Below are positions 17,023 to 24,427 of a DNA stretch of 64,000 nucleotides, one piece after another. Each line of letters starts with the position of its first letter. Within the stretch, counting starts at the first letter, position 1. The notes under the pieces were generated by a model. The model searched no databases and had not been told where the DNA came from. It saw only the letters and a program-made list of their open reading frames with translations. The translations under genes and the position numbers were made by a program. Source of the stretch: Bosea sp. 124 (GTDB lineage Bacteria > Pseudomonadota > Alphaproteobacteria > Rhizobiales > Beijerinckiaceae); contig NZ_PZZM01000001.1 in NCBI RefSeq assembly GCF_003046175.1, forward strand, positions 2,125,001 to 2,189,000, read 5' to 3'.

Positions 17023-18438
17023 GTGGATAGTTCTCCTGTCGCCATCACCGCCGGTGCAAGCGATCCAACCCTCGTTCGCGACATCGTCTTCATCAGTAAA
17101 GGGACGCCCAACGACGACGAGTTCACTCTTTGGCTCGCGCCTCGGTTGGAGGCCGCCGGATATGTCGTTTTCGCCGATATCTTGAACCTGCAAGGCGGGG
17201 ACCGCTGGCGAAAAGAGCTGACTGAAACCCTGCAAAAGCGCGCTGTGAAAATGCTGCTTTGCTGCCAGGACGCGACGCTCGCAAAGAACGGCGTTCAAGA
17301 AGAAATCGGCATAGCAGAGGATCTGGCAAAGGAGCTGGATGACAAGCGCTTTATTATCCCGTTACGGCTGAAGAAGTTTAAAAAGCTGTTTGGCATAGGT
17401 GGCCTTCAATACGTTGATTTCGAGCATAGCTGGGCGAAGGGCCTGATCGATCTCCTAGAATTGCTTGAGCGCCAAGGCGTTCCTTGTGACAGGCAGCACG
17501 CAGTCATAAATCCGAATTGGGAACTCTATCGGAAGCGGCATTCACTCGAACTTATTCAAAGCCCTGAGACGCTCACTTCGAACTGGCTGCGCATCGCGGC
17601 CATTCCGAGCCAGATTCGGTACTGCGAACCCACCGGCGCGATCGACCACAGCAGGACAAAGAAAGCCTATGGCGATGCCGGCTTTCCGTTCTACCTTCAC
17701 AATCGTGGCGTTCTCACATTTCTGACCGCCGATGAGATGAGGGCTGCTGTCCGGGATCTTGGCTCTTTTCAAGAGCTGCATAGCGTCTCGGTGCAGACGT
17801 TCGCCGAAGAAGGTATGCCAGAAATCGGCCTTCAACCACGCGAAGCCAAAAACATTCTGGTGTTTCTGTTCAAGGCTGCCTGGCAAAATTTCTGCAAGGC
17901 AAATGGCTTCCTTGAATATCACTATTCCAAGACGCCCGGTTATCACGTCGGGAAAGCCAAACTGGCGGTGGGCAAGAAAATTCCCTGGGGGCGGCAGGGA
18001 AGCAAGCGTTCTGCGATGCTTCGCAATGTCGCGAAGGGGAAGGTTTGGCAGTTCGGAATCTCGGCTATCCCGGTTCTCTGGCCCTACTATCATTTTCGCC
18101 TAAAATCGCGGGTTCTGTTCGCTGAGTTTGAGAATGATAAAGAGGGATCGCTTGTTGCCGACGACAAGCAGTTCCGCCTTCGACGCTCCGTCTGCAAGGG
18201 ATGGAGAAACAAGCAGTGGCACGGAAGGCTGATGGCCTTTTTAGAACTCATGGCCGGCGAGAGGGCTTATATCGATTTGGCGGTAAGTCCGACCGAATCT
18301 ATTCGGCTCGACAGCGCGCCCCAGCTCTTCACATCACCCGTGACGACCCCGCTGCCAAACGTCCTCGGCGAAGAGGATGAGGACTCCGATCCATCCGTGC
18401 TGGGCAATCGGGACATCGAGCAGGAGGCTGCGGAATGA
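17023..18438 (+). CDS. TIR-APAZ protein of a SPARTA short-Argonaute system
   Basis: A 471-aa protein from the GTG at 17023; a TTG at 16987 in frame would add 12 low-complexity residues. Residues about 18-150 form a TIR domain: DIVFISKG on strand A, FADILNLQGGDRW on the BB-loop side, and a likely catalytic Glu in NGVQEEIG. The remaining 320 residues match the APAZ-type region that pairs with short Argonautes. The gene overlaps the Argonaute gene by 4 bp (ATGA), with AGGAGG just upstream. In SPARTA, guide-directed detection of invader DNA oligomerises the complex and the TIR domain hydrolyses NAD(P)+, killing or arresting the cell. Confidence 0.87.
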   Translation: MDSSPVAITAGASDPTLVRDIVFISKGTPNDDEFTLWLAPRLEAAGYVVFADILNLQGGDRWRKELTETLQKRAVKMLLCCQDATLAKNGVQEEIGIAEDLAKELDDKRFIIPLRLKKFKKLFGIGGLQYVDFEHSWAKGLIDLLELLERQGVPCDRQHAVINPNWELYRKRHSLELIQSPETLTSNWLRIAAIPSQIRYCEPTGAIDHSRTKKAYGDAGFPFYLHNRGVLTFLTADEMRAAVRDLGSFQELHSVSVQTFAEEGMPEIGLQPREAKNILVFLFKAAWQNFCKANGFLEYHYSKTPGYHVGKAKLAVGKKIPWGRQGSKRSAMLRNVAKGKVWQFGISAIPVLWPYYHFRLKSRVLFAEFENDKEGSLVADDKQFRLRRSVCKGWRNKQWHGRLMAFLELMAGERAYIDLAVSPTESIRLDSAPQLFTSPVTTPLPNVLGEEDEDSDPSVLGNRDIEQEAAE

Positions 18439-19991
18439 TCGAACTGCCTGAGAAATCGCTTCAGATCATCCATATCGCAGAGCCGCAGCTTGGTTTTGCG
18501 CACGGGCAGACCTGCGAACATCCAAAAGATGGCTTGCACCTCTACGGCCCGAACTCCGGACCCACGCGGCCGATCAAAGTGAGAGTCGGCGCCGTCGGGA
18601 CTGCGACCGGCCTTGCCTATCTGGATAAGCACCTCATCGCGTTGTGCAATCCTGTCGACGTTCCACCGCCAGGGAAAACGGACAAAGAAAACAGACTGCA
18701 TCTTTCGAATTTTCCAGGACTAGAAGAGACCTTCGGAATTTCAATCGACACGAAGAGCATCGCTCGCCGCGTCGTCAAAATTGAAGAAATCGAACGTGCG
18801 ACGCTGATTATCAATCATCACGAGGCAGTCCGAGAGGTCGTTGACGTCTATGTTAAAGCGATTGATGAGCACGAGAAAAATGAAGAGCAATCGGTAGATA
18901 TCTGGATACTAGTGCTTCCAGAGATCATATATGATCGCTGTAAACCGAAATCCCGTCGTTCAGGCCTGAATCTTGTGTTGGGGACCTTCGCGCGGACGCA
19001 AAGCAAGAAGATTGACCTGCCCCTTTTCGCCGACGTGATTGATCAGTCCGCCGAAGAAATATTCGAAGATATGCCGAATTTTCACCGGCAGGTGAAAGCC
19101 CAACTCCTAAGACGAGCGAAAACATCTCAGCTCGTCCGGGAGACAACATTGGCGCCCGCAGAATTTGTAAATAAGGCGGGCTATCCATCTCGGCCGATCC
19201 AAGAGCCAGCGAGTGTCGCTTGGAACTTGGCAACTGGCATCTATTATAAGACGCAGCCAGAGCCACCTTGGAAATTGGCGAGCGCGCGTCCTGGCGTTTG
19301 CTATATCGGCCTCGTCTTTAAGGTGCTGCCCAATCATCCGAAGCACCATGCCTGTTGTGCCGCTCAGATGTTTTTGAGCGAGGGCGATGGGATCGTTTTT
19401 CGCGGGGCCAATGGCGCTTGGAAAACGTCGGATTATGAATTTCACCTCAGCGAGAGCGAGGCGAAAAAGCTCATTCAGAAAGTCATTGATACCTTCACCG
19501 AAAAACACGGGAAGCCGCCGACAGAGCTATTCATTCACGGCAAGACGACGTTTAACAAGGTGGAGTGGGATGCGTTCTCGTCCGTCTGCCCTCCGGGGAC
19601 AAATTTGGTTGGCGTCAGAATAAAGACAACGGACGGCGACACGAAGCTCTTCAGGGACGGTGATTATCCCGTTCTCCGTGGCACCGCGATGATCCTCGAT
19701 GATCGCAATGCATTCCTTTGGACAACGGGCTTTCTGCCTCGGCTGGACACCTATATCGGCCCGGAGACACCCAACCCGCTTTCCGTGACAATTCTGAAAA
19801 GCACCGGCCCGACACCCCCCATCGAGAATGTCCTCGGGGATATAATGGGGCTGACAAAATTGAATTATAATGCGTGCAATTTCAATGATTCACTTCCGGT
19901 TACGATCCAGTTCGCCGACAAGGTCGGTGATGTACTTACGCTAAAGGCTGCTCAGGGCGCGGAAAAGCAGCCCTTCAAATATTATATTTGA
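18435..19991 (+). CDS. Short prokaryotic Argonaute (MID-PIWI), SPARTA partner
   Basis: A 518-aa short pAgo lacking N and PAZ domains; about 500 aa is usual. The MID domain spans roughly the first half and PIWI about 260-510. Recognisable PIWI signatures are ELFIHGKTTFN near 364, the GVRIKTTDGD strand, and the C-terminal TKLNYNACNFND followed by PVTIQFADKVGDVL. I do not see the DEDX catalytic tetrad at the expected places, consistent with the inactive PIWI of short pAgos. It binds guide RNA and target DNA and is the sensor for the TIR-APAZ subunit encoded just upstream. Confidence 0.88.
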   Translation: MIELPEKSLQIIHIAEPQLGFAHGQTCEHPKDGLHLYGPNSGPTRPIKVRVGAVGTATGLAYLDKHLIALCNPVDVPPPGKTDKENRLHLSNFPGLEETFGISIDTKSIARRVVKIEEIERATLIINHHEAVREVVDVYVKAIDEHEKNEEQSVDIWILVLPEIIYDRCKPKSRRSGLNLVLGTFARTQSKKIDLPLFADVIDQSAEEIFEDMPNFHRQVKAQLLRRAKTSQLVRETTLAPAEFVNKAGYPSRPIQEPASVAWNLATGIYYKTQPEPPWKLASARPGVCYIGLVFKVLPNHPKHHACCAAQMFLSEGDGIVFRGANGAWKTSDYEFHLSESEAKKLIQKVIDTFTEKHGKPPTELFIHGKTTFNKVEWDAFSSVCPPGTNLVGVRIKTTDGDTKLFRDGDYPVLRGTAMILDDRNAFLWTTGFLPRLDTYIGPETPNPLSVTILKSTGPTPPIENVLGDIMGLTKLNYNACNFNDSLPVTIQFADKVGDVLTLKAAQGAEKQPFKYYI

Positions 19992-20029
19992 TAATTATCA
20001 TTTACGGGGTAGCGCAAAAATTGCTCCCT

Positions 20030-20145
20030 AAACGGTCATCAAACCGGCCATTTAAGCGAATTAATTATCGTAGAAATTTGGCTATCTGCATGATAATATG
20101 AATTAATTGAAAAAATTAAACCGGCCATAAAACCGGCCATCTAAG
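20030..20145. promoter_or_regulatory. Direct-repeat cluster upstream of the Fic gene
   Basis: Three exact copies of AAACCGGCCAT (20041-20051, 20118-20128, 20130-20140) plus one degenerate copy (AAACGGTCATC, 20030-20040) form two tandem pairs about 90 bp apart in AT-rich DNA. The longer units AAACCGGCCATTTAAG and AAACCGGCCATCTAAG close each pair. The right pair ends 13 bp before the Fic ATG, so it would overlap the promoter or leader. This is the layout of an operator for an autoregulating protein or of iterons; function is inferred. Confidence 0.5.
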
Positions 20146-20153
20146 TGGTAGAT

Positions 20154-21350
20154 ATGCCTTTAAGAGACGATAATGAGGGAATAGGCCTTTTCGAACCGCT
20201 GATGGTTTCAAGCGGTAATAAGGCGCGAGATGACCTCAACGATCTAGCATTAGAGCTCGCAAAGCGCTCGGAGGGGTTTCGCCGCAGCCTGCCGGAATCG
20301 ATCGCGACCGCACTCGCCGATCTCGTGCGTTCGATGAATTGCTACTACAGCAATCTCATCGAAGGCCATAACACGCACCCGGTCGATATTGAACGCGCGC
20401 TTGCGGGCGACTACAGCGCCAACCCCGGCAAGCGCAATCTTCAGCTCGAGGCGAAAGCGCACATCACCGTCCAGAAGTGGATCGACGACGGCGGTATTCC
20501 GGGCAGCGCCACCGACCCGGCGGTCATCTGCGACATCCACAAACGGTTCTGCGAGCTGCTGCCTGCTGAGCTGCTTACGGTTGAAGATCCTGTCACGCAC
20601 GAGCGGTTCGAGATTGTGCCGGGCGCGTTGCGGGAGCGCGACGTGCAGGTCGGGCGGCTGGTCGCGATCAGCCCCGGCGCTGTTCCCCGCTTCCTGGACC
20701 GGATGCATCAGGCCTATGGCCGGCTCGGCAAGATCGAATCCATTCTTGCTGCCGCGTGCGGACACCATCGGCTTCTTTGGGTCCACCCGTTTATCGACGG
20801 GAACGGCCGCGTCGCGCGATTGATGTCGTATGCCATGCTTTTGCGCGCGCTCGACACGAGGGGGTTGTGGTCCGTCGCGCGCGGCCTAGCTCGCAAGGAA
20901 ACGGCCTACAAGGCGCATCTCGCCGCCTGCGATCTTCCACGCCGTAACGACCTTGATGGGCGCGGGACACTGAGTGAGGAAGAGCTTGCGAAATTCACGT
21001 GCTTCTTCCTGGAAGCCTGCATCGATCAGGTCGACTTTATGGAAGGGCTGATGAAGCCGGACCGGTTGCGTGACCGCATCATGATCTGGACCGAAGAGCA
21101 AATGCGCGCGGAAGTGTTGCCAGCGAAGTCCGATATCGTGCTGAAAGCTCTTCTTTATCAAGGCTCACTGGAGCGCGGCGAGATCGCGCCCCTTCTCGGC
21201 CTTAGTGATCGCGCGGCGCGGCGCGTTACATCCTCACTGCTCGATGCCGGCGTGATCAGTTCCGAGACGACGCGAAGCCCGCTGTTTCTGGCATTCCCCG
21301 CGAAATACGCGGATCGCTGGATGCCAGGGCTGTTCCCGCCGGCAGAATGA
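20154..21350 (+). CDS. Fic-domain AMP transferase with built-in inhibitory helix
   Basis: A 398-aa protein from the ATG at 20154; an in-frame GTG at 20145 is possible. The Fic core is HPFIDGNGRVAR at about 212-223, giving the catalytic His and the phosphate-binding GNGR. The N-terminal SNLIEG (about 67-72) fits the S/TxxxE(G/N) inhibitory motif, so this is a class II Fic that restrains itself. The C-terminus (about 325-385) has a winged-helix look (GEIAPLLGLSDRAARRV), suggesting DNA binding and autoregulation through the upstream repeats. Fic proteins transfer AMP from ATP to target hydroxyls. The target is unknown. Confidence 0.88.
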   Translation: MPLRDDNEGIGLFEPLMVSSGNKARDDLNDLALELAKRSEGFRRSLPESIATALADLVRSMNCYYSNLIEGHNTHPVDIERALAGDYSANPGKRNLQLEAKAHITVQKWIDDGGIPGSATDPAVICDIHKRFCELLPAELLTVEDPVTHERFEIVPGALRERDVQVGRLVAISPGAVPRFLDRMHQAYGRLGKIESILAAACGHHRLLWVHPFIDGNGRVARLMSYAMLLRALDTRGLWSVARGLARKETAYKAHLAACDLPRRNDLDGRGTLSEEELAKFTCFFLEACIDQVDFMEGLMKPDRLRDRIMIWTEEQMRAEVLPAKSDIVLKALLYQGSLERGEIAPLLGLSDRAARRVTSSLLDAGVISSETTRSPLFLAFPAKYADRWMPGLFPPAE

Positions 21351-21407
21351 TGCCTTACTGACGTAACGTCCTTTCATTCACAGCGCTGAATTGGAGTTTT
21401 GCGGGGG

Positions 21408-21782
21408 ATGGCCAAGCGCATCGTGGTGAGCTTAAAGGACCAGCAGTTGGTGGCTTATGAGGGCACCAAAAAAGCGTTTACATTTGACTGCATGACGGGG
21501 GATGCTGACCATCCGACCGACAAAGGTGTCTTCTACATCATTTGGAAAAGTAAAAACCACGTAAGCAAAGCGTACGGTGTAAAAATGCACTTCGCATTGT
21601 TTTTTACGACCGATGGAAAAGCTATTCATCAGTACCATGCGCCCGGATTCCATGTCACAAGATCTTTAAAGAAAAACGCAAGCGACTGGTTTGGTTCGCA
21701 TGGCTGTGTTAGATTGCAAGAGGAAGATGCAAAGCGAATTTATAAATGGGCTCAGGTCAAAACGAGTGTGACGGTGATTTAA
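21408..21782 (+). CDS. L,D-transpeptidase catalytic domain (YkuD), no signal peptide
   Basis: A 124-aa protein from the ATG at 21408. The YkuD active site GSHGCVRL is near residue 103, with Cys as nucleophile, and the preceding His lies in KAIHQYHAPGFHV. It is the catalytic domain alone: no signal peptide, LysM or peptidoglycan-binding module, which is odd for an enzyme that acts on periplasmic peptidoglycan. The gene is more AT-rich than its surroundings. It is followed 15 bp later by a gene for an exported protein. It might be a toxin exported by another route with an adjacent immunity protein; this is inference. Confidence 0.8.
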   Translation: MAKRIVVSLKDQQLVAYEGTKKAFTFDCMTGDADHPTDKGVFYIIWKSKNHVSKAYGVKMHFALFFTTDGKAIHQYHAPGFHVTRSLKKNASDWFGSHGCVRLQEEDAKRIYKWAQVKTSVTVI

Positions 21783-21790
21783 GGAGGGTG
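21781..21790 (+). promoter_or_regulatory. Strong Shine-Dalgarno fixing a TTG start
   Basis: AAGGAGGGTG begins at the last base of the L,D-transpeptidase stop codon and lies 7 bases before the TTG at 21798. It is the best ribosome site nearby and supports TTG as the start of the following exported protein. Confidence 0.7.
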
Positions 21791-21797
21791 ATATAAT

Positions 21798-22292
21798 TTG
21801 AAACGCATAAGAAGTTTTATTTCGACACTTATAGTGTCTGTGCTGTTGCAGGCCGGATCTGCCATTGCAGATGAATCGCGCGTCCGAGAAGAATTATTGG
21901 CATTTGATCCCTCTTCCGTAATGAAAATTGATATACAGCTCGAAGGTCGAAAAATCACGGCCGAGCGTCAGAAAGGCAGCAAGGGATTTTTGATCACCGA
22001 TCGAAAAGGAGAGAAGATAAATCGTTGCAGATCGTCGTATTCATTTAATGGATCTTTGGAATCTATTTCGACATTTACATCAATCGGTCCTGCTTTGAAA
22101 TTTATGGGCAGATCCAGCAAAGAGGTATTGAAAATTGATATCAACTTTTCCGAGCAGATGGGTACGGGCGTTTGGACGTTCTACGACGCTGGGCAAAAAA
22201 CTGTGATCGGGCAGTCCCAAGATTCAGGCGATATCTACGAACTAGACATTCGTCCCGAGACTCTCAAAGCCCTGGCAGCTGGCTGTCCTTGA
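21798..22292 (+). CDS. Exported protein of unknown function
   Basis: A 164-aa protein with a TTG start and an N-terminal signal peptide (hydrophobic about 8-22, cleavage near AIA-DE at 24-25). The mature domain is about 140 residues, beta-rich by eye, with two Cys (NRCRS and the C-terminal AAGCP) that could form a disulfide. It is AT-rich like the preceding L,D-transpeptidase gene and separated from it by 15 bp, so the two form a unit. No family is recognised. Its location and pairing are consistent with a periplasmic inhibitor or substrate partner of the transpeptidase. Confidence 0.6.
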   Translation: MKRIRSFISTLIVSVLLQAGSAIADESRVREELLAFDPSSVMKIDIQLEGRKITAERQKGSKGFLITDRKGEKINRCRSSYSFNGSLESISTFTSIGPALKFMGRSSKEVLKIDINFSEQMGTGVWTFYDAGQKTVIGQSQDSGDIYELDIRPETLKALAAGCP

Positions 22293-22332
22293 CCAAGCGC
22301 CAGCTATTTTGCCGTCGATCACGAGACAAAAG

Positions 22333-23616
22333 TTAGGTCGGCGAAATGTCGCGTCGCCTACGCATTCTGCGCACAGCGCCTGCGACGTACAATTCCACCA
22401 ATTGCTCGGGCACGCGCGCATGGTCTCCAGGCTCCTGGAGTAATTGCAACTCGCTTTCCAAGCGCTGCTCGTGCTCTCGGATCTGGCGATGGAGCAAACG
22501 GCGGTCATGCAGCTGCCGTTCGATCAAGGCCTGCTGCTCAGCACGATCCCGCTGATGCGCGCGTAAAAGTTCGGCCTCGTTGTGGCGCCGTATCTCAGCG
22601 TGACGCCCCGTGATCCGGTCCCAAATCCCTCTCAGAAACCCGCTGCTGAAGCGTTCATGCCGGATGCGCGCTTCCTGCGTTTGCCGGACAGTGTGTAGCT
22701 CCATCTGAATCTGACGTTCATGGCGTTGCCATGCAACGAGCTTGCGCTTCTGTTCCTGGAGGCCGAGCCGCGCTTCATTGAACTCGCTCTTCGCTTCCGC
22801 TGCGAAGCGCATCAATTTCACACTGACCTCCCGTGCCAGACGTTCTTTCACGTCAGTGACAGTAGGGTAGCCAGCGGGCTCGCCGAGGCGTGCGTTCACT
22901 TCCTTCGTTTTGACATCTGCCCAGCGGGCGATCGCGTAAACTTCACCCGTGTGATCGAGGGTGACAAATGCCCGCCGGTCCCCACGCGCGACGTAATAGC
23001 CGCGTGCTTCCATCGCCTGTACGAACGCCTTAGCGGAATCTGAGATCGCCCAGCAATCCTGAAAAATGGCCTTGATCGTGCGCGGATCGCGGCTGATCCG
23101 CTTGGCCTGCTGCCATTCTTCCCGTGAGAAATTCAGGGGGTTGCGCTCCTCGCTGTTCACGAGCCCACGTGGCATCTTCCAGCCATGCTCGATAAAAAGC
23201 TCGCGCGTCAGATCCTTCAGCTTCATTTTGAAATGCGGCATGTTCACCGCGCGCATCTCGTCCGCCTTGATCCGCGACCATACGCAATGGGCATGGCGTC
23301 GCCCCTGTTTCTCATGGAAGACGATGACGCGCGGCTGACCAGTCAAGCCGAGCTTTTCTTCCGCCGCACCGATCGCGCGCTCGAAATCCGCAACGGTCGC
23401 CGTCTCGCCTTCCGGCGGATTGAAGCTGCATGAAAAAAGGAACTGCCGGCACTTCGTGCCTTTGCTGATGGCATAGGCCTCCCGAAATGCGCTTTCGACA
23501 TCCTCGCCCATGAAGCCCCTGACTTCGTGAACATGAACATGATCATTCTCGTCGTCGCGCATGAGATGCACGGCGAGCGCTTTTCCGCCCGCGCGCTGTG
23601 ACGCTTTAATGATCAT
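22333..23616 (-). CDS. Relaxase / mobilization nuclease (MobP-VirD2-like)
   Basis: A 427-aa protein. The N-terminal relaxase domain (about 1-190) has the histidine metal site HEKQGRRHAHCVW (His101, His108, His110) and an early GGKALAVHLMR region that would contain the catalytic residue environment. Residues 260-420 are a long Arg/Glu/Gln-rich coiled coil. Such enzymes nick oriT and pilot the strand in conjugative transfer. It overlaps mobC by 11 bp and is downstream of it. With no coupling protein or mating-pair genes in view, the element looks mobilizable rather than self-transmissible, unless those genes lie to the left. Confidence 0.85.
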   Translation of the reverse strand: MIIKASQRAGGKALAVHLMRDDENDHVHVHEVRGFMGEDVESAFREAYAISKGTKCRQFLFSCSFNPPEGETATVADFERAIGAAEEKLGLTGQPRVIVFHEKQGRRHAHCVWSRIKADEMRAVNMPHFKMKLKDLTRELFIEHGWKMPRGLVNSEERNPLNFSREEWQQAKRISRDPRTIKAIFQDCWAISDSAKAFVQAMEARGYYVARGDRRAFVTLDHTGEVYAIARWADVKTKEVNARLGEPAGYPTVTDVKERLAREVSVKLMRFAAEAKSEFNEARLGLQEQKRKLVAWQRHERQIQMELHTVRQTQEARIRHERFSSGFLRGIWDRITGRHAEIRRHNEAELLRAHQRDRAEQQALIERQLHDRRLLHRQIREHEQRLESELQLLQEPGDHARVPEQLVELYVAGAVRRMRRRRDISPT

Positions 23617-23989
23617 CTGCGCCTCCTTCGATCAGGCCGAGGCCGACCATCAGTCGCTCACGGATTTCAAGCGTGGCGTTGCAGGCCGACCGGATCGCTT
23701 CTTCTGTTTCTTGATTGACGGGGAGGGCGCCAACGCGGGCTGCCTGGAGCATTTCGCGGAGCATCGGCGCCAGATCGGATTGTCCGAGTATGGCCAAGAC
23801 ATGCGCGACTTGCCGCGCATTGGCCGTCGGTTCCTGCCACCGGCGAGGACGGTTTTCGCCATTGAAGAGTCGCGTGCGAATGTACTCGCCCAGCGTCCGT
23901 TTCCCCGCTTCCGCGACGAGACGGCTCCGCTCCTCCTCCGTCAGCCTTATTGAGACTGGCGTAGTTTTTGGTCCTCGTTTGGAAGGCAT
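23606..23989 (-). CDS. MobC-like relaxosome accessory protein
   Basis: A 127-aa protein. Residues about 10-40 (VSIRLTEEERSRLVAEA) match the ribbon-helix-helix type start of MobC/TraJ-like proteins, and the rest is helical with SDLAPMLREMLQAARVG. It is the first gene of the mob unit and overlaps the relaxase by 11 bp. MobC proteins bind oriT and help the relaxase open the nick region. Three small hairpins precede its start codon, and a candidate nick motif lies about 200 bp upstream. Confidence 0.78.
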   Translation of the reverse strand: MPSKRGPKTTPVSIRLTEEERSRLVAEAGKRTLGEYIRTRLFNGENRPRRWQEPTANARQVAHVLAILGQSDLAPMLREMLQAARVGALPVNQETEEAIRSACNATLEIRERLMVGLGLIEGGADDH

Positions 23990-23993
23990 TTCA

Positions 23994-24052
23994 ATCCCGA
24001 AGCGGGATCGAACCGATGCCGGATTTGCCGTAAATCCGCTCAGGCCGAGCGG
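23994..24052 (-). promoter_or_regulatory. Three consecutive hairpins in the mobC leader
   Basis: Perfect 6-bp stems lie at 23994-24008 (3-nt loop), 24021-24037 (5-nt loop) and 24036-24052 (5-nt loop). The second and third share two bases, so they compete. The nearest ends 4 bp before the mobC ATG. The arrangement could be an operator array for MobC, part of oriT, or an RNA leader. It superficially resembles a tRNA cloverleaf, but the acceptor stem and T-loop do not match. Confidence 0.45.
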
Positions 24053-24136
24053 CTACGGCGCCTCTGGTTTAGGTCCGATATCCCACGCTACGTGAATGAA
24101 ACGGCGCTTAGAGCGAGCCCCCGCAACCAACCATTC

Positions 24137-24171
24137 AAAAAGCCCTCGCAGCTCCGCTGCGAGGGCTTTTT
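24137..24171. terminator. Strong bidirectional intrinsic terminator
   Basis: A perfect 16-bp stem (24137-24152 with 24156-24171) and a 3-nt loop, flanked by A5 on the left and T5 on the right, so it works in both directions. No gene ends here: mobC starts leftward and DUF72 starts rightward. It may be left over from a gene whose 3' end was the integration target, or it may insulate the mob operon. Confidence 0.8.
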
Positions 24172-24200
24172 GCGCGTGGCGCCGACGCCAGGATAGCTTA
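24172..24200 (-). other. Candidate oriT nick region
   Basis: On the minus strand, 24195-24189 reads TATCCTG, the core of IncP/MobP-type nick sites (ATCCTG followed by a pyrimidine or G). It lies about 200 bp upstream of mobC-relaxase and next to a large inverted repeat (24137-24171), the usual oriT setting. The motif is only 7 bp and can occur by chance, so this rests on position. Confidence 0.35.
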
Positions 24201-24427
24201 AAGCCGATCGCTGCCTCCAAAGGATCGCGGCCGGCGAGACGCCGCCTGACCCCCGGTCGATCGTTCCAGCCTGCGGTAGGGTGCTGAAAGGACCGACAAG
24301 CCGCTGCTGACATCGGATGTCGCCAGGCCGGTTCAGCGCCGCCGCCGGGGCTGCTATGTTGCCTACGGAGACAGGGAACGGCCCTGGCGCATTCGCCGGC
24401 AAGCGTATCCGGCCCGGGGGACCCGAA

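Larger units (their letters stand above)
24061..24427. other. 367-bp junction between mobile DNA and chromosome, no gene
   Basis: No convincing coding sequence. It contains a strong bidirectional terminator (24137-24171) and a candidate oriT nick motif (24189-24195). Codon-like chromosomal composition resumes before the DUF72 start at 24428, so the right boundary of the accessory region probably lies here. I could not find a direct repeat marking an attachment site, since the other end is outside the window. Confidence 0.5.

Noticed and set aside
23992..24062. tRNA-like fold on the minus strand upstream of mobC
   Set aside because: D-arm-like and anticodon-arm-like hairpins exist, but the acceptor ends do not pair, position 33 is not U, and the T-arm is imperfect.
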